Of a stretch of DNA of 64,000 bases, positions 17,180 to 26,766 are shown one piece after another (positions within the stretch are counted from its first letter, which is position 1; every line of letters begins with the position of its first letter). The position numbers and the translations under genes were made by a program. The notes beneath the pieces were generated by a model, which had not been told where the DNA came from, made no database searches, and saw only the letters and a list, made by a program, of their open reading frames with translations. This DNA is from Thiodiazotropha sp040506275 (GTDB taxonomy: Bacteria > Pseudomonadota > Gammaproteobacteria > Chromatiales > Chromatiaceae), in NCBI GenBank assembly GCA_040506275.1, contig JBEVXD010000005.1, positions 248,001 to 312,000 of the forward strand. Reading direction: 5' to 3'.

Positions 17180-19207
17180 ATGTGTGGTATAGCAGGTATC
17201 TTTCACGCTGATCGGGACAAGCCGGTCTCTCCTGAAACTCTGGTCGCCATGGCGGCTATTCAATACCATCGAGGGCCTGATGGTTTCGGCTGGGAAGCGA
17301 TGCAAGGCATCGGCTTCAGCCATGCCCGTCTCTCTATCATCGACCTGGATGAGAATAGGGGCCGTCAACCCTTCATAACAAACGACCAACGGTTGATGCT
17401 GACCAAAAATGGTGAGCTCTACGACTATAAGCGTATTCGCGCCGATCTGACCGCTCGGGGCGCTCGTTTCCTGACCAAGAGTGATTCAGAGATTATTCTC
17501 CATCTCTATCCTCGCCATGGTTTGGCTGAAACCCTGACTCATCTGCGTGGCGAGTTTGCATTTGCGCTCTATGATAAGCAGGAGGATACGCTGCATCTGG
17601 TGCGCGATCGCTTCGGAATCAAACCGCTCTATTGGACCCAAGTGGACGGCACCCTTGTGTTCGGTTCCGAGCTTAAAGTACTGTTTGCTCATCCAGAGGT
17701 GCCACGTCGTTTTGATCCTCAGGGTCTCTATCATCAGCTGATGCAGACTATTGTTCCCGGCTCCACCGCTTTCGATGGCATTCATCAGGTCAAGCCTGGT
17801 CATGTTGTAACTATACGTCGCCGAAACAACAAACTGGAAATCACAGATCAACGCTACTGGGATATGCCTTTTCCCGAAGATGGTGTGCATGCAGACATTA
17901 GCGAGGAGGATGCGATAGAAGGGGTGCGAGCCAAACTGCTGGAAGCGGTTAACCATCGCCTGGAGGCTGACGTGCCGGTAGGCTGCTATCTCTCTGGTGG
18001 TATCGACTCCTGTTCCATACTGGGACTGGCATCAGCTGCTCAGCAGTCCCCGGTCAAGGCCTTTACCATCGGCTTCGACAGTGCACAATATGACGAGACC
18101 CCGATAGCCACCGAAATGGCCGAGGCCACAGGGGCTGATCAGGATGTACTTCGGCTCTCAGCTGATCATCTCTACGACAACTTTGAAGAGACCCTCTGGC
18201 ACACCGAGCGAACCATATACAATACCCTTGCAGTGGCCAAGTTCCTCATGAGCCGCCATGTGCGTGATGCCAAGTATAAAGTGGTGGTGACTGGGGAAGG
18301 TTCTGATGAACTCTTCGCTGGTTATCCCGCTTTTCGTAATGATCTCTTTCTGCATGGTCTCGATCATCTCCCTGAGGCAGAGCAGCAGGAGTGGCAGCGA
18401 ATGCTGCATGAGAAGAACGCGCTATTCAAAGGTGCTATGCTGGCAGAGAACGAGGTCGATGATCCTGCACTGACAGCCAAGATCGGTTTCACCCCTGCGT
18501 GTCTGCAGCCCTGGTTATCGAGTTCCGCATTTGTGCCCGGTATTCTTAACTCCGACATGGCAAACAGACTCAGGGATTACCGACCTGGTGATGCTATCGC
18601 TGAGGCACTCGACGCAGATAGCCTTGCAGGGCGTCATCCATTGGATCGTGCTCAGTACGTTTGGATCAAAACCATGCTCGAAGGACAGATCCTCACTTGG
18701 GGTGGCGACCGGGTTGATATGGCCAACTCCATGGAGGCCCGTCCCGCATTTCTCGACCACCATTTAGCCGAGTTTGCTGCAACCTTGCCGCCCACCATGC
18801 GCATCAAGGGTAAAAAGGAGAAGTGGGTGCTGCGTGAAGCGATGAAGGGGCTGTTGCCGAAGGTACTCTACGAACGTGAGAAATTTGCATTCATGGCGCC
18901 GCCGGCCCATACCGATCCAAAGAAGTGGCAGGCAATGCAGGCCCTGGCAGATAAATACCTCAACCCAGAAGCTATTGAGACAGCTGGTCTGCTCAGTCGT
19001 GCAGGCGTCGAGGCTCTGTTCAAACAACATGACGACCCCAGCACTACTGATGCCACAAGAAATACCATGGATGCGGTATTCAACCACATGCTGGGTGTGC
19101 AGGTGCTGCATGAACAGTTTGTAGCCACTGATGTACCAGAGCAAGCGTTGGCCAAGGCAAAGGAGTTGGGGTGGTCGCATCAAGTGCCTGGCGAGCTTAT
19201 TTCATAA
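17180..19207 (+). CDS. asnB: Asparagine synthetase (glutamine-hydrolysing), AsnB family
   Basis: 675 aa, longer than E. coli AsnB (554). Cys2 of MCGIAGIF is the glutaminase nucleophile; RGPDGFG, NGELYDY and the arginine-rich RDRFGIKPLY belong to the class II amidotransferase domain. The synthetase half carries the PP-loop CYLSGGIDSCS, GEGSDELFAGYPAF and MANSMEARPAFLDHHL. It forms asparagine or amidates another carboxylate with glutamine nitrogen and ATP. The gene follows the transcarbamylase by 18 bp and closes the operon; in this setting amidation of a non-aspartate substrate is possible. Confidence 0.85.
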   Translation: MCGIAGIFHADRDKPVSPETLVAMAAIQYHRGPDGFGWEAMQGIGFSHARLSIIDLDENRGRQPFITNDQRLMLTKNGELYDYKRIRADLTARGARFLTKSDSEIILHLYPRHGLAETLTHLRGEFAFALYDKQEDTLHLVRDRFGIKPLYWTQVDGTLVFGSELKVLFAHPEVPRRFDPQGLYHQLMQTIVPGSTAFDGIHQVKPGHVVTIRRRNNKLEITDQRYWDMPFPEDGVHADISEEDAIEGVRAKLLEAVNHRLEADVPVGCYLSGGIDSCSILGLASAAQQSPVKAFTIGFDSAQYDETPIATEMAEATGADQDVLRLSADHLYDNFEETLWHTERTIYNTLAVAKFLMSRHVRDAKYKVVVTGEGSDELFAGYPAFRNDLFLHGLDHLPEAEQQEWQRMLHEKNALFKGAMLAENEVDDPALTAKIGFTPACLQPWLSSSAFVPGILNSDMANRLRDYRPGDAIAEALDADSLAGRHPLDRAQYVWIKTMLEGQILTWGGDRVDMANSMEARPAFLDHHLAEFAATLPPTMRIKGKKEKWVLREAMKGLLPKVLYEREKFAFMAPPAHTDPKKWQAMQALADKYLNPEAIETAGLLSRAGVEALFKQHDDPSTTDATRNTMDAVFNHMLGVQVLHEQFVATDVPEQALAKAKELGWSHQVPGELIS

Positions 19208-19607
19208 GTGATCTAAACGCCTTTATCTTGAGTAAATAGTCTGAAATCGAGTAAACACTCTTTTGTGATATTTATAGTTTAACTGAGCTATAAAAAAGCG
19301 ATTACAAAATGGCTGACTATGGAAGAAAAATGCACTTTAAAGAGTGACCTGTAGCGATGCAATGACGCTTTTCACCTGATTAAACTCTCACATTATCTGG
19401 AAGACAGATAATATCCATCAGCGTTATGTAGGGGGGGATCTCAGCAACTAAGACTAGCTTGCTCCAGGCAGGTACGCTTAGGCTGAACCTACCTATTAAG
19501 GTTCTGGGTTAATAATATCAAAAAAAACTTGTTGAAGTTGGTGATATTACTCTAAAATAGATCTGTAATAGTCTGATATTAGTATTAATTGTTTATCGGC
19601 TGGAGCC
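19208..19607 (+). other. Intergenic region after asnB
   Basis: About 400 bp with no gene, RNA or clear terminator recognised. The last 60 bp before the next start are AT-rich and probably hold its promoter. Confidence 0.35.
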
Positions 19608-20798
19608 ATGCGTAGAACCCTTACCTTTGTCATAATTGCTTTCTGTATCAGTCTGATTGCACCCACAATAGCCTTGGCAGCCCAAGGCTATGACGTCTCT
19701 TATGTGTGGTCGCGTAACCTAAGCAGCGTACAGGACTACCGCGCCAAGGTCGCCAATGTGCTGGGGCAGGGGGTAGCCAAAGACCTGATGGTGGTTACCA
19801 GAGGTGATCTCTACGGTCTGATTTACAAACGAAATGGCAACAATGAAAGCACCACGCGTGTTGTTAAATCTCACTCAAAACTATTACGTGCAAAGGGACT
19901 TGATCCAGTCAGTCCGGTTAAATCGCGAAATTGGAAGCGTGCGGGTTCAGCGCCACTTCCAAAAAAGATCATAACCACAGTAGCCAAAACACCGACCGCC
20001 AAACGTCATAGCAACGCACATGAGCTTGAAAGTGCAGTAGAAGCCTACATCGACGAACTTCGCCAAACAGGAAAGATCTCTGCTGACGAGCGCACTGGAT
20101 GGTCTGTATTCGATTTTACCACTGGCAAAAAGCTTGTGACGATCAACGAGGATGTACAGTTCCAGGCAGCCAGTCTGGTTAAACCATTTATCGCGGCGGC
20201 ATTTTTTCAAAAAGTGAAGCAGGGCAAGCTCAAGTATGGCCCGAAAAGCCGACGACACATGCAACGCATGATTCAATATTCAAACAATGTCTCAACCAAC
20301 TGGGTGATACGCCAGGTGGGTGGGCCGCAGACAGTTGAGAAGATTCTTAAACGCCACTATCCGCATATCTTTCAGGAAACGCTTCTGGTTGAGTATATTC
20401 CTAGCAACGGCCGAACCTACAAGAACAGAGCGTCAGTGCATGACTACAGCCGATTTCTCTACGCGATCTGGAACAAAAAGATTGCGGGCGCACGAGAGAT
20501 TAAACGTTTGATGGCGCTTCCTGGAACGGATCGTCTATATACCGGCGTTCCAGAAGTACCTAGAGGAACAAAAGTCTACAACAAAACTGGAAGTACAGCA
20601 CGGGTGTGCGGAGACATGGGCATCCTCAGTATCAAAGGATCTGATGGCAAACGCTATCCCTATATTCTGATTGGAGTCATCGAAAAGCAACGCAAGGCTG
20701 ACAACTACACAACCTGGATTCGTTCTCGCAGTGAGATCATCAGAAATGTCTCAGCCATTGTCTACAAAGGTGTTATTGCACAACACGGTGACAGCTAA
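19608..20798 (+). CDS. Exported class A beta-lactamase-fold serine hydrolase
   Basis: 396 aa with a signal peptide (LIAPTIALAAQGYDVS, cleavage near residue 25). The ~100 residues that follow are a Lys/Thr-rich linker region. The catalytic domain shows AASLVKPF (SxxK), YSNNVSTNW (SDN-type motif as SNN) and YNKTGSTARV (KTG), the three motifs of class A beta-lactamases and small D,D-peptidases. No Glu166-type omega loop is evident, so a peptidoglycan-acting or penicillin-binding role is as likely as resistance. Stands alone. Confidence 0.75.
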   Translation: MRRTLTFVIIAFCISLIAPTIALAAQGYDVSYVWSRNLSSVQDYRAKVANVLGQGVAKDLMVVTRGDLYGLIYKRNGNNESTTRVVKSHSKLLRAKGLDPVSPVKSRNWKRAGSAPLPKKIITTVAKTPTAKRHSNAHELESAVEAYIDELRQTGKISADERTGWSVFDFTTGKKLVTINEDVQFQAASLVKPFIAAAFFQKVKQGKLKYGPKSRRHMQRMIQYSNNVSTNWVIRQVGGPQTVEKILKRHYPHIFQETLLVEYIPSNGRTYKNRASVHDYSRFLYAIWNKKIAGAREIKRLMALPGTDRLYTGVPEVPRGTKVYNKTGSTARVCGDMGILSIKGSDGKRYPYILIGVIEKQRKADNYTTWIRSRSEIIRNVSAIVYKGVIAQHGDS

Positions 20799-20883
20799 AG
20801 ATTCAATCAAAGTTTTGGGTGGTCAGGCGCTGTGAGAAACCTTACTGTGGTTATTCAGCCACCCAACAGTAAGGTTGTGCTGG

Positions 20884-21190
20884 TTAGAATGATGCACTGG
20901 TAGCCAGTGAAGGATCGATTGAGAGATAACTGATACCCACTGCTGCACCAAGCCCGGTATTGAGACCAATAGCAATCGGCTGAAGCGTTATGTTCTTTTG
21001 ACCGCCAATTCAGATCAAGCCCCAGACCAATGCCAGCAGCGCTCTTCGCTATGCGTATTTCTGAAAATGTAATCCACACCAACTGAGTGATGTATGACAT
21101 AGTAGTTATGTGTTCCAGGATCGGAATTACAGGTAAGTACTCCGAGCTCTATCCCGCCACCTGTATAAGCCGATAGAGATGAAATGGCGA
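20884..21190 (-). pseudogene. Frameshifted remnant of a DUF992-like small secreted protein
   Basis: On the minus strand GGGIELGVLTCNSDPGTH and VGVDYIFRNTHSEER occur in one frame, DLNW in a second, and KNITLQPIAIGLNTGLGAA to a stop at 20884 in a third. The pieces assemble into one protein only with two frameshifts. The ELGVLTC segment is characteristic of DUF992 proteins. It borders the duplicated repeat region. Confidence 0.45.
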
Positions 21191-21205
21191 TATTTAACTG
21201 CCACC

Positions 21206-22015
21206 TATTCGCAACAATCTTAACTATCTATACGTTTGAATAAGAGAAATGGTTTCTATTAGGTTTATTTATTTAAAAGCTATCACTACTGTTCCACTTT
21301 GCTGTCACGCATACTCCCTCACCATTCAAGAGAGGGCTGGGGTGAGGGAATTAGAAAAGCTAACGCTTTGATTTTTCTAACCCCCCTCATATTCTCCTTC
21401 TCCCAGCGGAAGCTGTCGCAAAATACACAAGCTGCTAATCACATACGTATTATAAATTGTAGGGTGCGGCCTGCCGCACCTTAACTCGATGCCTTGGTGC
21501 CCAAGGCCATTCTTCCAATGGCTATAGAAGTAAAATATCTACTGTTGCAAGCAGCTTGGAACACCGCTTGGTGCGGCAGGCCGCACCCTACGAAGCTACG
21601 TTATTTAGCTTATTCGCAACAATCTTAACTATCTATACGTTTGAATAAGAGAAATGGTTTCTATTAGGTTTATTTATTTAAAAGCTATCACTACTGTTCC
21701 ACTTTGCTGTCACGCATACTCCCTCACCATTCAAGAGAGGGCTGGGGTGAGGGAATTAGAAAAGCTAACGCTTTGATTTTTCTAACCCCCCTCATATTCT
21801 CCTTCTCCCAGCGGAAGCTGTCGCAAAATACACAAGCTGCTAATCACATACGTATTATAAATTGTAGGGTGCGGCCTGCCGCACCTTAACTCGATGCCTT
21901 GGTGCCCAAGGCCATTCTTCCAATGGCTATAGAAGTAAAATATCTACTGTTGCAAGCAGCTTGGAACACCGCTTGGTGCGGCAGGCCGCACCCTACGAAG
22001 CTAAGTTATTTAGCT
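21206..22015. repeat. Tandem duplication of a 405-bp non-coding unit (two copies)
   Basis: Bases 21206-21610 and 21611-22015 are almost identical (a single difference noted, cgaagctacg against cgaagctaag). Each unit contains a ctccctcacc...ggtgaggga palindrome and an inverted pair of the hairpin gtagggtgcggcctgccgca (21459-21480 with 21570-21591; 21864-21885 with 21975-21996). The near identity implies a recent event or gene conversion. Confidence 0.95.
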
Positions 22016-22215
22016 TAGGCGTGCTCCAGTAACGGTAGGTACCAAGGTACTTGTCGCCTGAGTTAATCATTTAAGGGTAAGTTAGAAATTGGTGGATGCG
22101 CATCGCTTATCCACCCTGCCGGCCATTTGATATTGCTTGGCGCACTAGCTGGCCTTGTTTCACTGTCGACACAAAATAGGCGGCATGAGTTTGCTGAGGT
22201 TTGGGGATAATCAGG
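21997..22215. mobile_element. Truncated copy (right half) of MITE family A
   Basis: From the outer hairpin arm to TTTGGGGATAATCAGG this segment matches the right part of the element at 25573-26074. The left half and left terminal repeat are missing, replaced by the duplicated 405-bp unit. Confidence 0.75.
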
Positions 22216-22500
22216 TTAAATTAAGCTAGCGGGACTGCAGTGACTCTTCCACTATCTTAATTCCATTGTTGAACACTTTAGAGTGCGATGGAGACAGCCT
22301 ACTACTATTGTGATACATCAAGAAGAGATGTAAATACTTCGTGTAAAGCGGTAGCTGCGTTTGACGACTTGGCGTTTAAAACGATGGGAGTAATATCCAT
22401 TGCGAGATCCTTTGGTTATTCGCCACCGGCATTGCAGGTATAGGGCTATCGGTACAAGGCAAATCTAGGGTAAATAAAAGAGGTCTTGGTTCTAAGTAGG

Positions 22501-22525
22501 AAAACAGGCCCGGAGTAGTCCGGGC
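22501..22525 (-). terminator. Terminator after dsrL
   Basis: Minus strand: GCCCGGA-CTAC-TCCGGGC (7-bp stem, 4-nt loop) then CTGTTTT, about 25 bp after the dsrL stop. Confidence 0.8.
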
Positions 22526-22550
22526 ATGTCATTTCCATGATGTTTTATAC

Positions 22551-24482
22551 TCAGTACTGTCCCAGGCCCATTTCGATGTAACCAGTGGGGCAGACCTCCT
22601 TGCAGATATGGCAGCCGACGCACTTGGTATAGTCGGTATCCACATATCGACCCATGGCGCGCTCATTCTTGTTTATACGAATAACGGCATCCTGTGGGCA
22701 GTAGATGACACAGTTATCGCACTCGAAACAGAAACCGCAGCTCATGCAGCGCTTTGCCTCATTGATGGCTGTCTCCTCAGAGAGCCCTGTAAAGCGCTCG
22801 ATCATGCTTCCCAGTACATTGGAATCATTTATATCCATCTCATCCCGGGCATTTAGCGGTGTGTAGGAGAAGTGTCCCGTAAACATTGCACTACTCTTAA
22901 CCACATCTGCATCGGCACGGTCTTCAAAGTTGTGTACAGACCACTTGGCATCGCTGGTGCCCCAGGTCTGGCCATGGTTGTACTCATCCGGTGAGAGATC
23001 TTTCTGTGCCAATTCTTGTAACAGATCGAAATGGTGACCCTCCACCTTAGGCCGGTCGTTCACTGTTTTATTGCTTAAATAGTTATCGATACCCTCAACA
23101 GCTATTGAGGCCTGACCGATAGCAGTAGTCAACAGATGAGGGTTCACTGCATCTCCAGCTACGAAGTGGCCACTCTTGCCTTTGACCTGCATACTCTGAT
23201 CGGCGTCGATTAGATTCCAGTTATTTGCTATACCATCTATACCTTCGTAGTCACCAGTCTGACCTGTGGCTGAAACGATCAGTTCGCAGTTGATCTCGAA
23301 CGGCTCACCGCTGGCATCCATTTTGCCGGTCGACCAGTCTACCGGCTGCACTTTCAGGGCATAGGCGCGGCCCTGTTCATCCAGCATGACTTCAAGTGGT
23401 GCCAGGCTATCATGGATCTCAACACCTTCAGCTATACAGGCCTCAAGTTCATGCTTGGTGCAGGGAGCCTTGGCAATCGGGCGACGATAGACCAACCAGC
23501 AATCAGAGTCGGTGTGTTTGGCTGCCTGATCGTGGCTCTGGTAGCCGGAGCCATCAAAAACTGACTCTGGCCGTTCAGAGGTATCGAGATTGGCCACTTC
23601 TCCGATGCGTTTGGCTACGGCTGCCACATCCATCGCGGTATCGCCACCACCTATTACCAGGATGCGGCCATTCAAATATTTCAAGGCACCATCATTGAAT
23701 GCCTTCAGAAAAGTCATTCCATCTACACAGTTCGGCGCCTCGCCTCCTTCTACACGTAGCGGCTTTCCAACCACAGTACCTACGCTCCAGAAGATGGCAT
23801 CGAAATCTTTCTCTAGCGCCGTAACCCTTACGTCATAACCAACACGAGTATTCAGCTCGACATCGATCCCACCGACGTCGAGGATGCGCTGGGTCTCGTG
23901 TTCGAGCACCTCCCGTGGAATACGATAGCCAGGGATACCGAACACCATCTGGCCGCCCAAAGCGCTGTGGGCCTCAAAGATGGTTGAACGATGACCAAGA
24001 CGACGTAGAAATAGTGCAGCGGCCAGGCCGGCAGGGCCGCCACCGATGATTGCAACGCGCTTACCGGAATCTGTCTCTGGCTTGGCAAAGGCTAGGTTGT
24101 TCTCCCTTGCCCAATCACCAATGTATTGCTCAATAGAGTTGATACCAACATGACCATCCAGACTGATACGATTACAACCTCCCTGACAGGGGGCCGGACA
24201 TACCCGACCCATGATCGCCGGAAAGGGGTTCGCCATAGTCAAACGCTCAAAGGCGTGCTCCTGCCACGGCTTATTGTCCAGGGGTTTATCCAAACCACGT
24301 ACTATCGATAACCAGCCTCGGATATCGTGGCCAGATGGACATGCGTTTTGGCAGGGAGGGGTGCGCTGGATATAAGTGGGGCAGACGTAAGACTCACCTT
24401 GAGTAACTACATCACTATCCCAGTCATAGTGCTCGTCGTCACCATCATTATAACGCCGATAAGTTGGATCGATATCACTCAT
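22551..24482 (-). CDS. dsrL: DsrL, iron-sulfur flavoprotein of reverse sulfite reduction
   Basis: 643 aa. The protein has the GltD-like layout: N-terminal Fe-S region (CPTYIQRTPPCQNACPSGHD, GRVCPAPCQGGCNR), FAD fold (AIIGGGPAGLAAALFLRRLG), NAD(P)H fold (ILVIGGGDTAMDVA) and a C-terminal two-cluster ferredoxin domain (CMSCGFCFECDNCVIYCPQD, CVGCHICKEVCP). DsrL passes electrons from DsrAB-linked sulfur oxidation to NAD+ and is essential for sulfur-globule oxidation in Allochromatium. It normally sits inside dsrABEFHCMKLJOPN; here it is alone, 6 kb from dsrAB on the same strand, with its own terminator and a divergent ferredoxin. Confidence 0.93.
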   Translation of the reverse strand: MSDIDPTYRRYNDGDDEHYDWDSDVVTQGESYVCPTYIQRTPPCQNACPSGHDIRGWLSIVRGLDKPLDNKPWQEHAFERLTMANPFPAIMGRVCPAPCQGGCNRISLDGHVGINSIEQYIGDWARENNLAFAKPETDSGKRVAIIGGGPAGLAAALFLRRLGHRSTIFEAHSALGGQMVFGIPGYRIPREVLEHETQRILDVGGIDVELNTRVGYDVRVTALEKDFDAIFWSVGTVVGKPLRVEGGEAPNCVDGMTFLKAFNDGALKYLNGRILVIGGGDTAMDVAAVAKRIGEVANLDTSERPESVFDGSGYQSHDQAAKHTDSDCWLVYRRPIAKAPCTKHELEACIAEGVEIHDSLAPLEVMLDEQGRAYALKVQPVDWSTGKMDASGEPFEINCELIVSATGQTGDYEGIDGIANNWNLIDADQSMQVKGKSGHFVAGDAVNPHLLTTAIGQASIAVEGIDNYLSNKTVNDRPKVEGHHFDLLQELAQKDLSPDEYNHGQTWGTSDAKWSVHNFEDRADADVVKSSAMFTGHFSYTPLNARDEMDINDSNVLGSMIERFTGLSEETAINEAKRCMSCGFCFECDNCVIYCPQDAVIRINKNERAMGRYVDTDYTKCVGCHICKEVCPTGYIEMGLGQY

Positions 24483-24979
24483 TTTAGAATCACTCCATTA
24501 ACCATATATTGATCAGTTATTCATACTGCAACGCTTGCGGATAAGTCTCGAAATGGATCCATTGTAGATCTGACACTATCACAGCGTTGACAATCTTGAT
24601 GCGCTGCCAACCGACTCTCCACTACCCTGAAAAGTATCCATAAACTATATATAGCGGAGGGGCTATAGTGCATAAGTTAAACAAATATTTTTTAAGAAAG
24701 ACTTAAGCCCGGTATGTAACTGTTCACCCTTTTAAGGATAAACAGATAAATTTAGTCTTATACCCCAGTATATCTATACCTGAGTTTATTTATAATACAT
24801 ATCATGCTCATTGTTGCATGAGCGGTATACTATAGTTAACTGACACAGATCACTTGAAGCTGGATTCGATTCAGTAAGGCAACTTTACCCTCTAAGTGAT
24901 ACATCGAGTTCGTTGATATTCCCTTTATGGTGTACTGATTTGGTATGACAGCAGGATGCTAGCCAACATGGTGCATATC

Positions 24980-24995
24980 TGTGACCAAAATCACA
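24980..24995 (+). promoter_or_regulatory. CRP/FNR-family palindrome upstream of the ferredoxin gene
   Basis: TGTGA-CCAAAA-TCACA is a perfect match to the CRP half-site dyad (16 bp), located 83-98 bp before the ferredoxin start in the 595-bp dsrL/ferredoxin divergent region. The remaining divergent region is AT-rich and shows nothing else I can name. Confidence 0.6.
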
Positions 24996-25077
24996 ATCCC
25001 CTTCATAGTTACTTAAGCTAACGCATACATAATCAGTATGGCGAAGTCCTGTGTCGCGCCAAAGAGGGGTAGATGTA

Positions 25078-25518
25078 ATGGACGATGTGGCCATTATAAT
25101 TATGATATTGATTCTTGTGGTATTTTCTATAGGGATTGGATTCCTCACACGACGAGGAAAGGTAATTTACGATTCCGGAGAAAGCTCCGCGTTTGAATTA
25201 TCTACTTTAGCGCAAGATGTTAGTAGTGAGGGAGCGGACGGCGCAGTATTGGATGGTGTGCAGGAGATTACAGTCTCCTTTTGTAAGAGTAGTAAGCAGT
25301 ATCGCTGGATTGGAACTAAAGAATCATTACTGGAATTTGCTGAATCCAGAGGTATTGAGGTTGATTCCCTTTGCAGGGCAGGGGAGTGTGGCTCCTGCAG
25401 GACCAGGCTTCTTGAAGGTGAGGTGGAATATCACAAGAAACCCACTATTAATCCTGGGCGCGGCTATTGCCTGTTATGTGTCTCCAAGCCCAAGACGAAT
25501 CTCGTGCTAAAGAGATAG
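25078..25518 (+). CDS. Membrane-anchored plant-type [2Fe-2S] ferredoxin (copy 1, intact)
   Basis: 146 aa from the ATG at 25078 (GAGGGG 9 nt upstream). One N-terminal membrane helix (residues 5-23), a ~40-residue linker, then a ferredoxin domain with LCRAGECGSCRTRLLEGEVE and GRGYCLLCVSKPK. Cluster ligands are C99, C104, C107 and C134 (C-x4-C-x2-C...C). Such domains usually serve as the electron-entry part of oxygenases or NQR-like reductases; here a stand-alone anchored ferredoxin diverges from dsrL, so it could donate to or accept from DsrL. Two further copies lie at 33046 and 35504. Confidence 0.85.
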   Translation: MDDVAIIIMILILVVFSIGIGFLTRRGKVIYDSGESSAFELSTLAQDVSSEGADGAVLDGVQEITVSFCKSSKQYRWIGTKESLLEFAESRGIEVDSLCRAGECGSCRTRLLEGEVEYHKKPTINPGRGYCLLCVSKPKTNLVLKR

Positions 25519-25572
25519 GTCTGTTAATTGGCTTGTAGAAACAGCAAAGCTGTTGGGATTGTCAAAACTCTA

Positions 25573-26074
25573 CCTGATTGCCCTCAATGCTCAGTACTTG
25601 AATCACAGAGTAGAGAAAAGGAATTAAGCAAAACATCCGAATAGGTTGTGAATTTTGCTGTGTAGGATAGGTGTTAAGGTACTTGTTGCCTGAGTAAATT
25701 ATTTTTCAGCTAGTGTGGCTTAGTAGGGTGCGGCCTGCCGCACCTTAACTCGATGCCTTGGTGCCCAAGGCCATTTTCCCAATAATGCTAGAAGTGAAAT
25801 ATCTACTGTTACTAGTAGCTTGGAACACCGCATGGTGCGGCAGGCCGCACCCTACGAAGCTAAGTTATTTAGCTTAGGCGTGCTCCAGTAACGGTAGGTA
25901 CCAAGGTACTTGTCGCCTGAGTTAATCATTTAAGGGTAAGTTAGAAATTGGTGGATGCGCATCCCTTATCCACACTGCCGGCCATTGGATATTGCTTGGC
26001 GCACTGGCTGAACTTGTTTCACTGTCGACACATAATAGACAGCATAAGTTTGCTGTGGTTTGGGGGTAATCAGG
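25573..26074. mobile_element. MITE family A, complete copy with 8-bp target duplication
   Basis: 502 bp, non-coding. Ends CCTGATTGCCCTCAA and TTTGGGGGTAATCAGG form a terminal inverted repeat. The flanks carry the direct repeat AAACTCTA at 25565-25572 and 26075-26082, an 8-bp target-site duplication. Internally, hairpins 25723-25744 and 25834-25855 (gtagggtgcggcctgccgca and its reverse) form a large inverted pair. No transposase, so mobilised in trans. Confidence 0.85.
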
Positions 26075-26082
26075 AAACTCTA

Positions 26083-26766
26083 TGCACAAGTAATTTTACA
26101 TTGCCGATAATTTTGTGAGACATCACTATCGATTCTGAGTATCCCTTCTCTCTCTAGAGTGTGTCGCAAAAGTCATAGAATAGCTCTAATCGTTGTTATC
26201 CTCATAACGGAAATTCCTATTACGCTCTCCTGTGCGTTTCACTTTTCCTCGTACCCATGCACAAACAAGATTGAAAACCCTTTTCGCTAAACAGTAATGC
26301 CTGCTGATCTTTTTTTTGCTGCGTCTCTCGCTTGTGGTAACGCGGGGTTGAAGAGGGGGTGTAATTCACTGCTTGAAGTAGTAAACAGGTGATCGATCAG
26401 ATGAAAGACGAAACTTAAATTTGTTCATTTGATTGAGTTGAAATTTGCTTTAACAATACCCCCCCCGAGTGAAAGAACAGGGTGAGGGAGTTGGTGTTAG
26501 CTTTTCATGTCGTCTCACCTGAGGGCTTATTACTCGATGTATGAATGAGCCTCATTTACGCTCGCAGCGGTAATATTACCACTCTCCCTCCTTTTCCCTT
26601 GATAGGAAATAAGTTCCTGCTATTAGTTAACTGTTGGTTGTAGTTTGTTGACTAAGGATAGGGATGAATATGGACGTTGTTCAACTACCAGGATGGCTTT
26701 TTATTAATATCAGGAGAAGTCCCTGGCCCTATTGGATTCCTATCTATCACTAAAGGAGAGTCTACT
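26083..26766. other. Non-coding stretch before the 769-aa gene
   Basis: About 680 bp without a gene. It has a short C-run and a ggtgaggga repeat near 26460-26490 like the one in the 405-bp unit. The end contains the AAAGGAGAG ribosome site used by the next gene. Confidence 0.4.

Noticed and set aside
21299..21889. Two identical 61-codon frames in the tandem repeat
   Set aside because: They arise only because the 405-bp unit is duplicated; no ribosome site and the content is a palindromic repeat.
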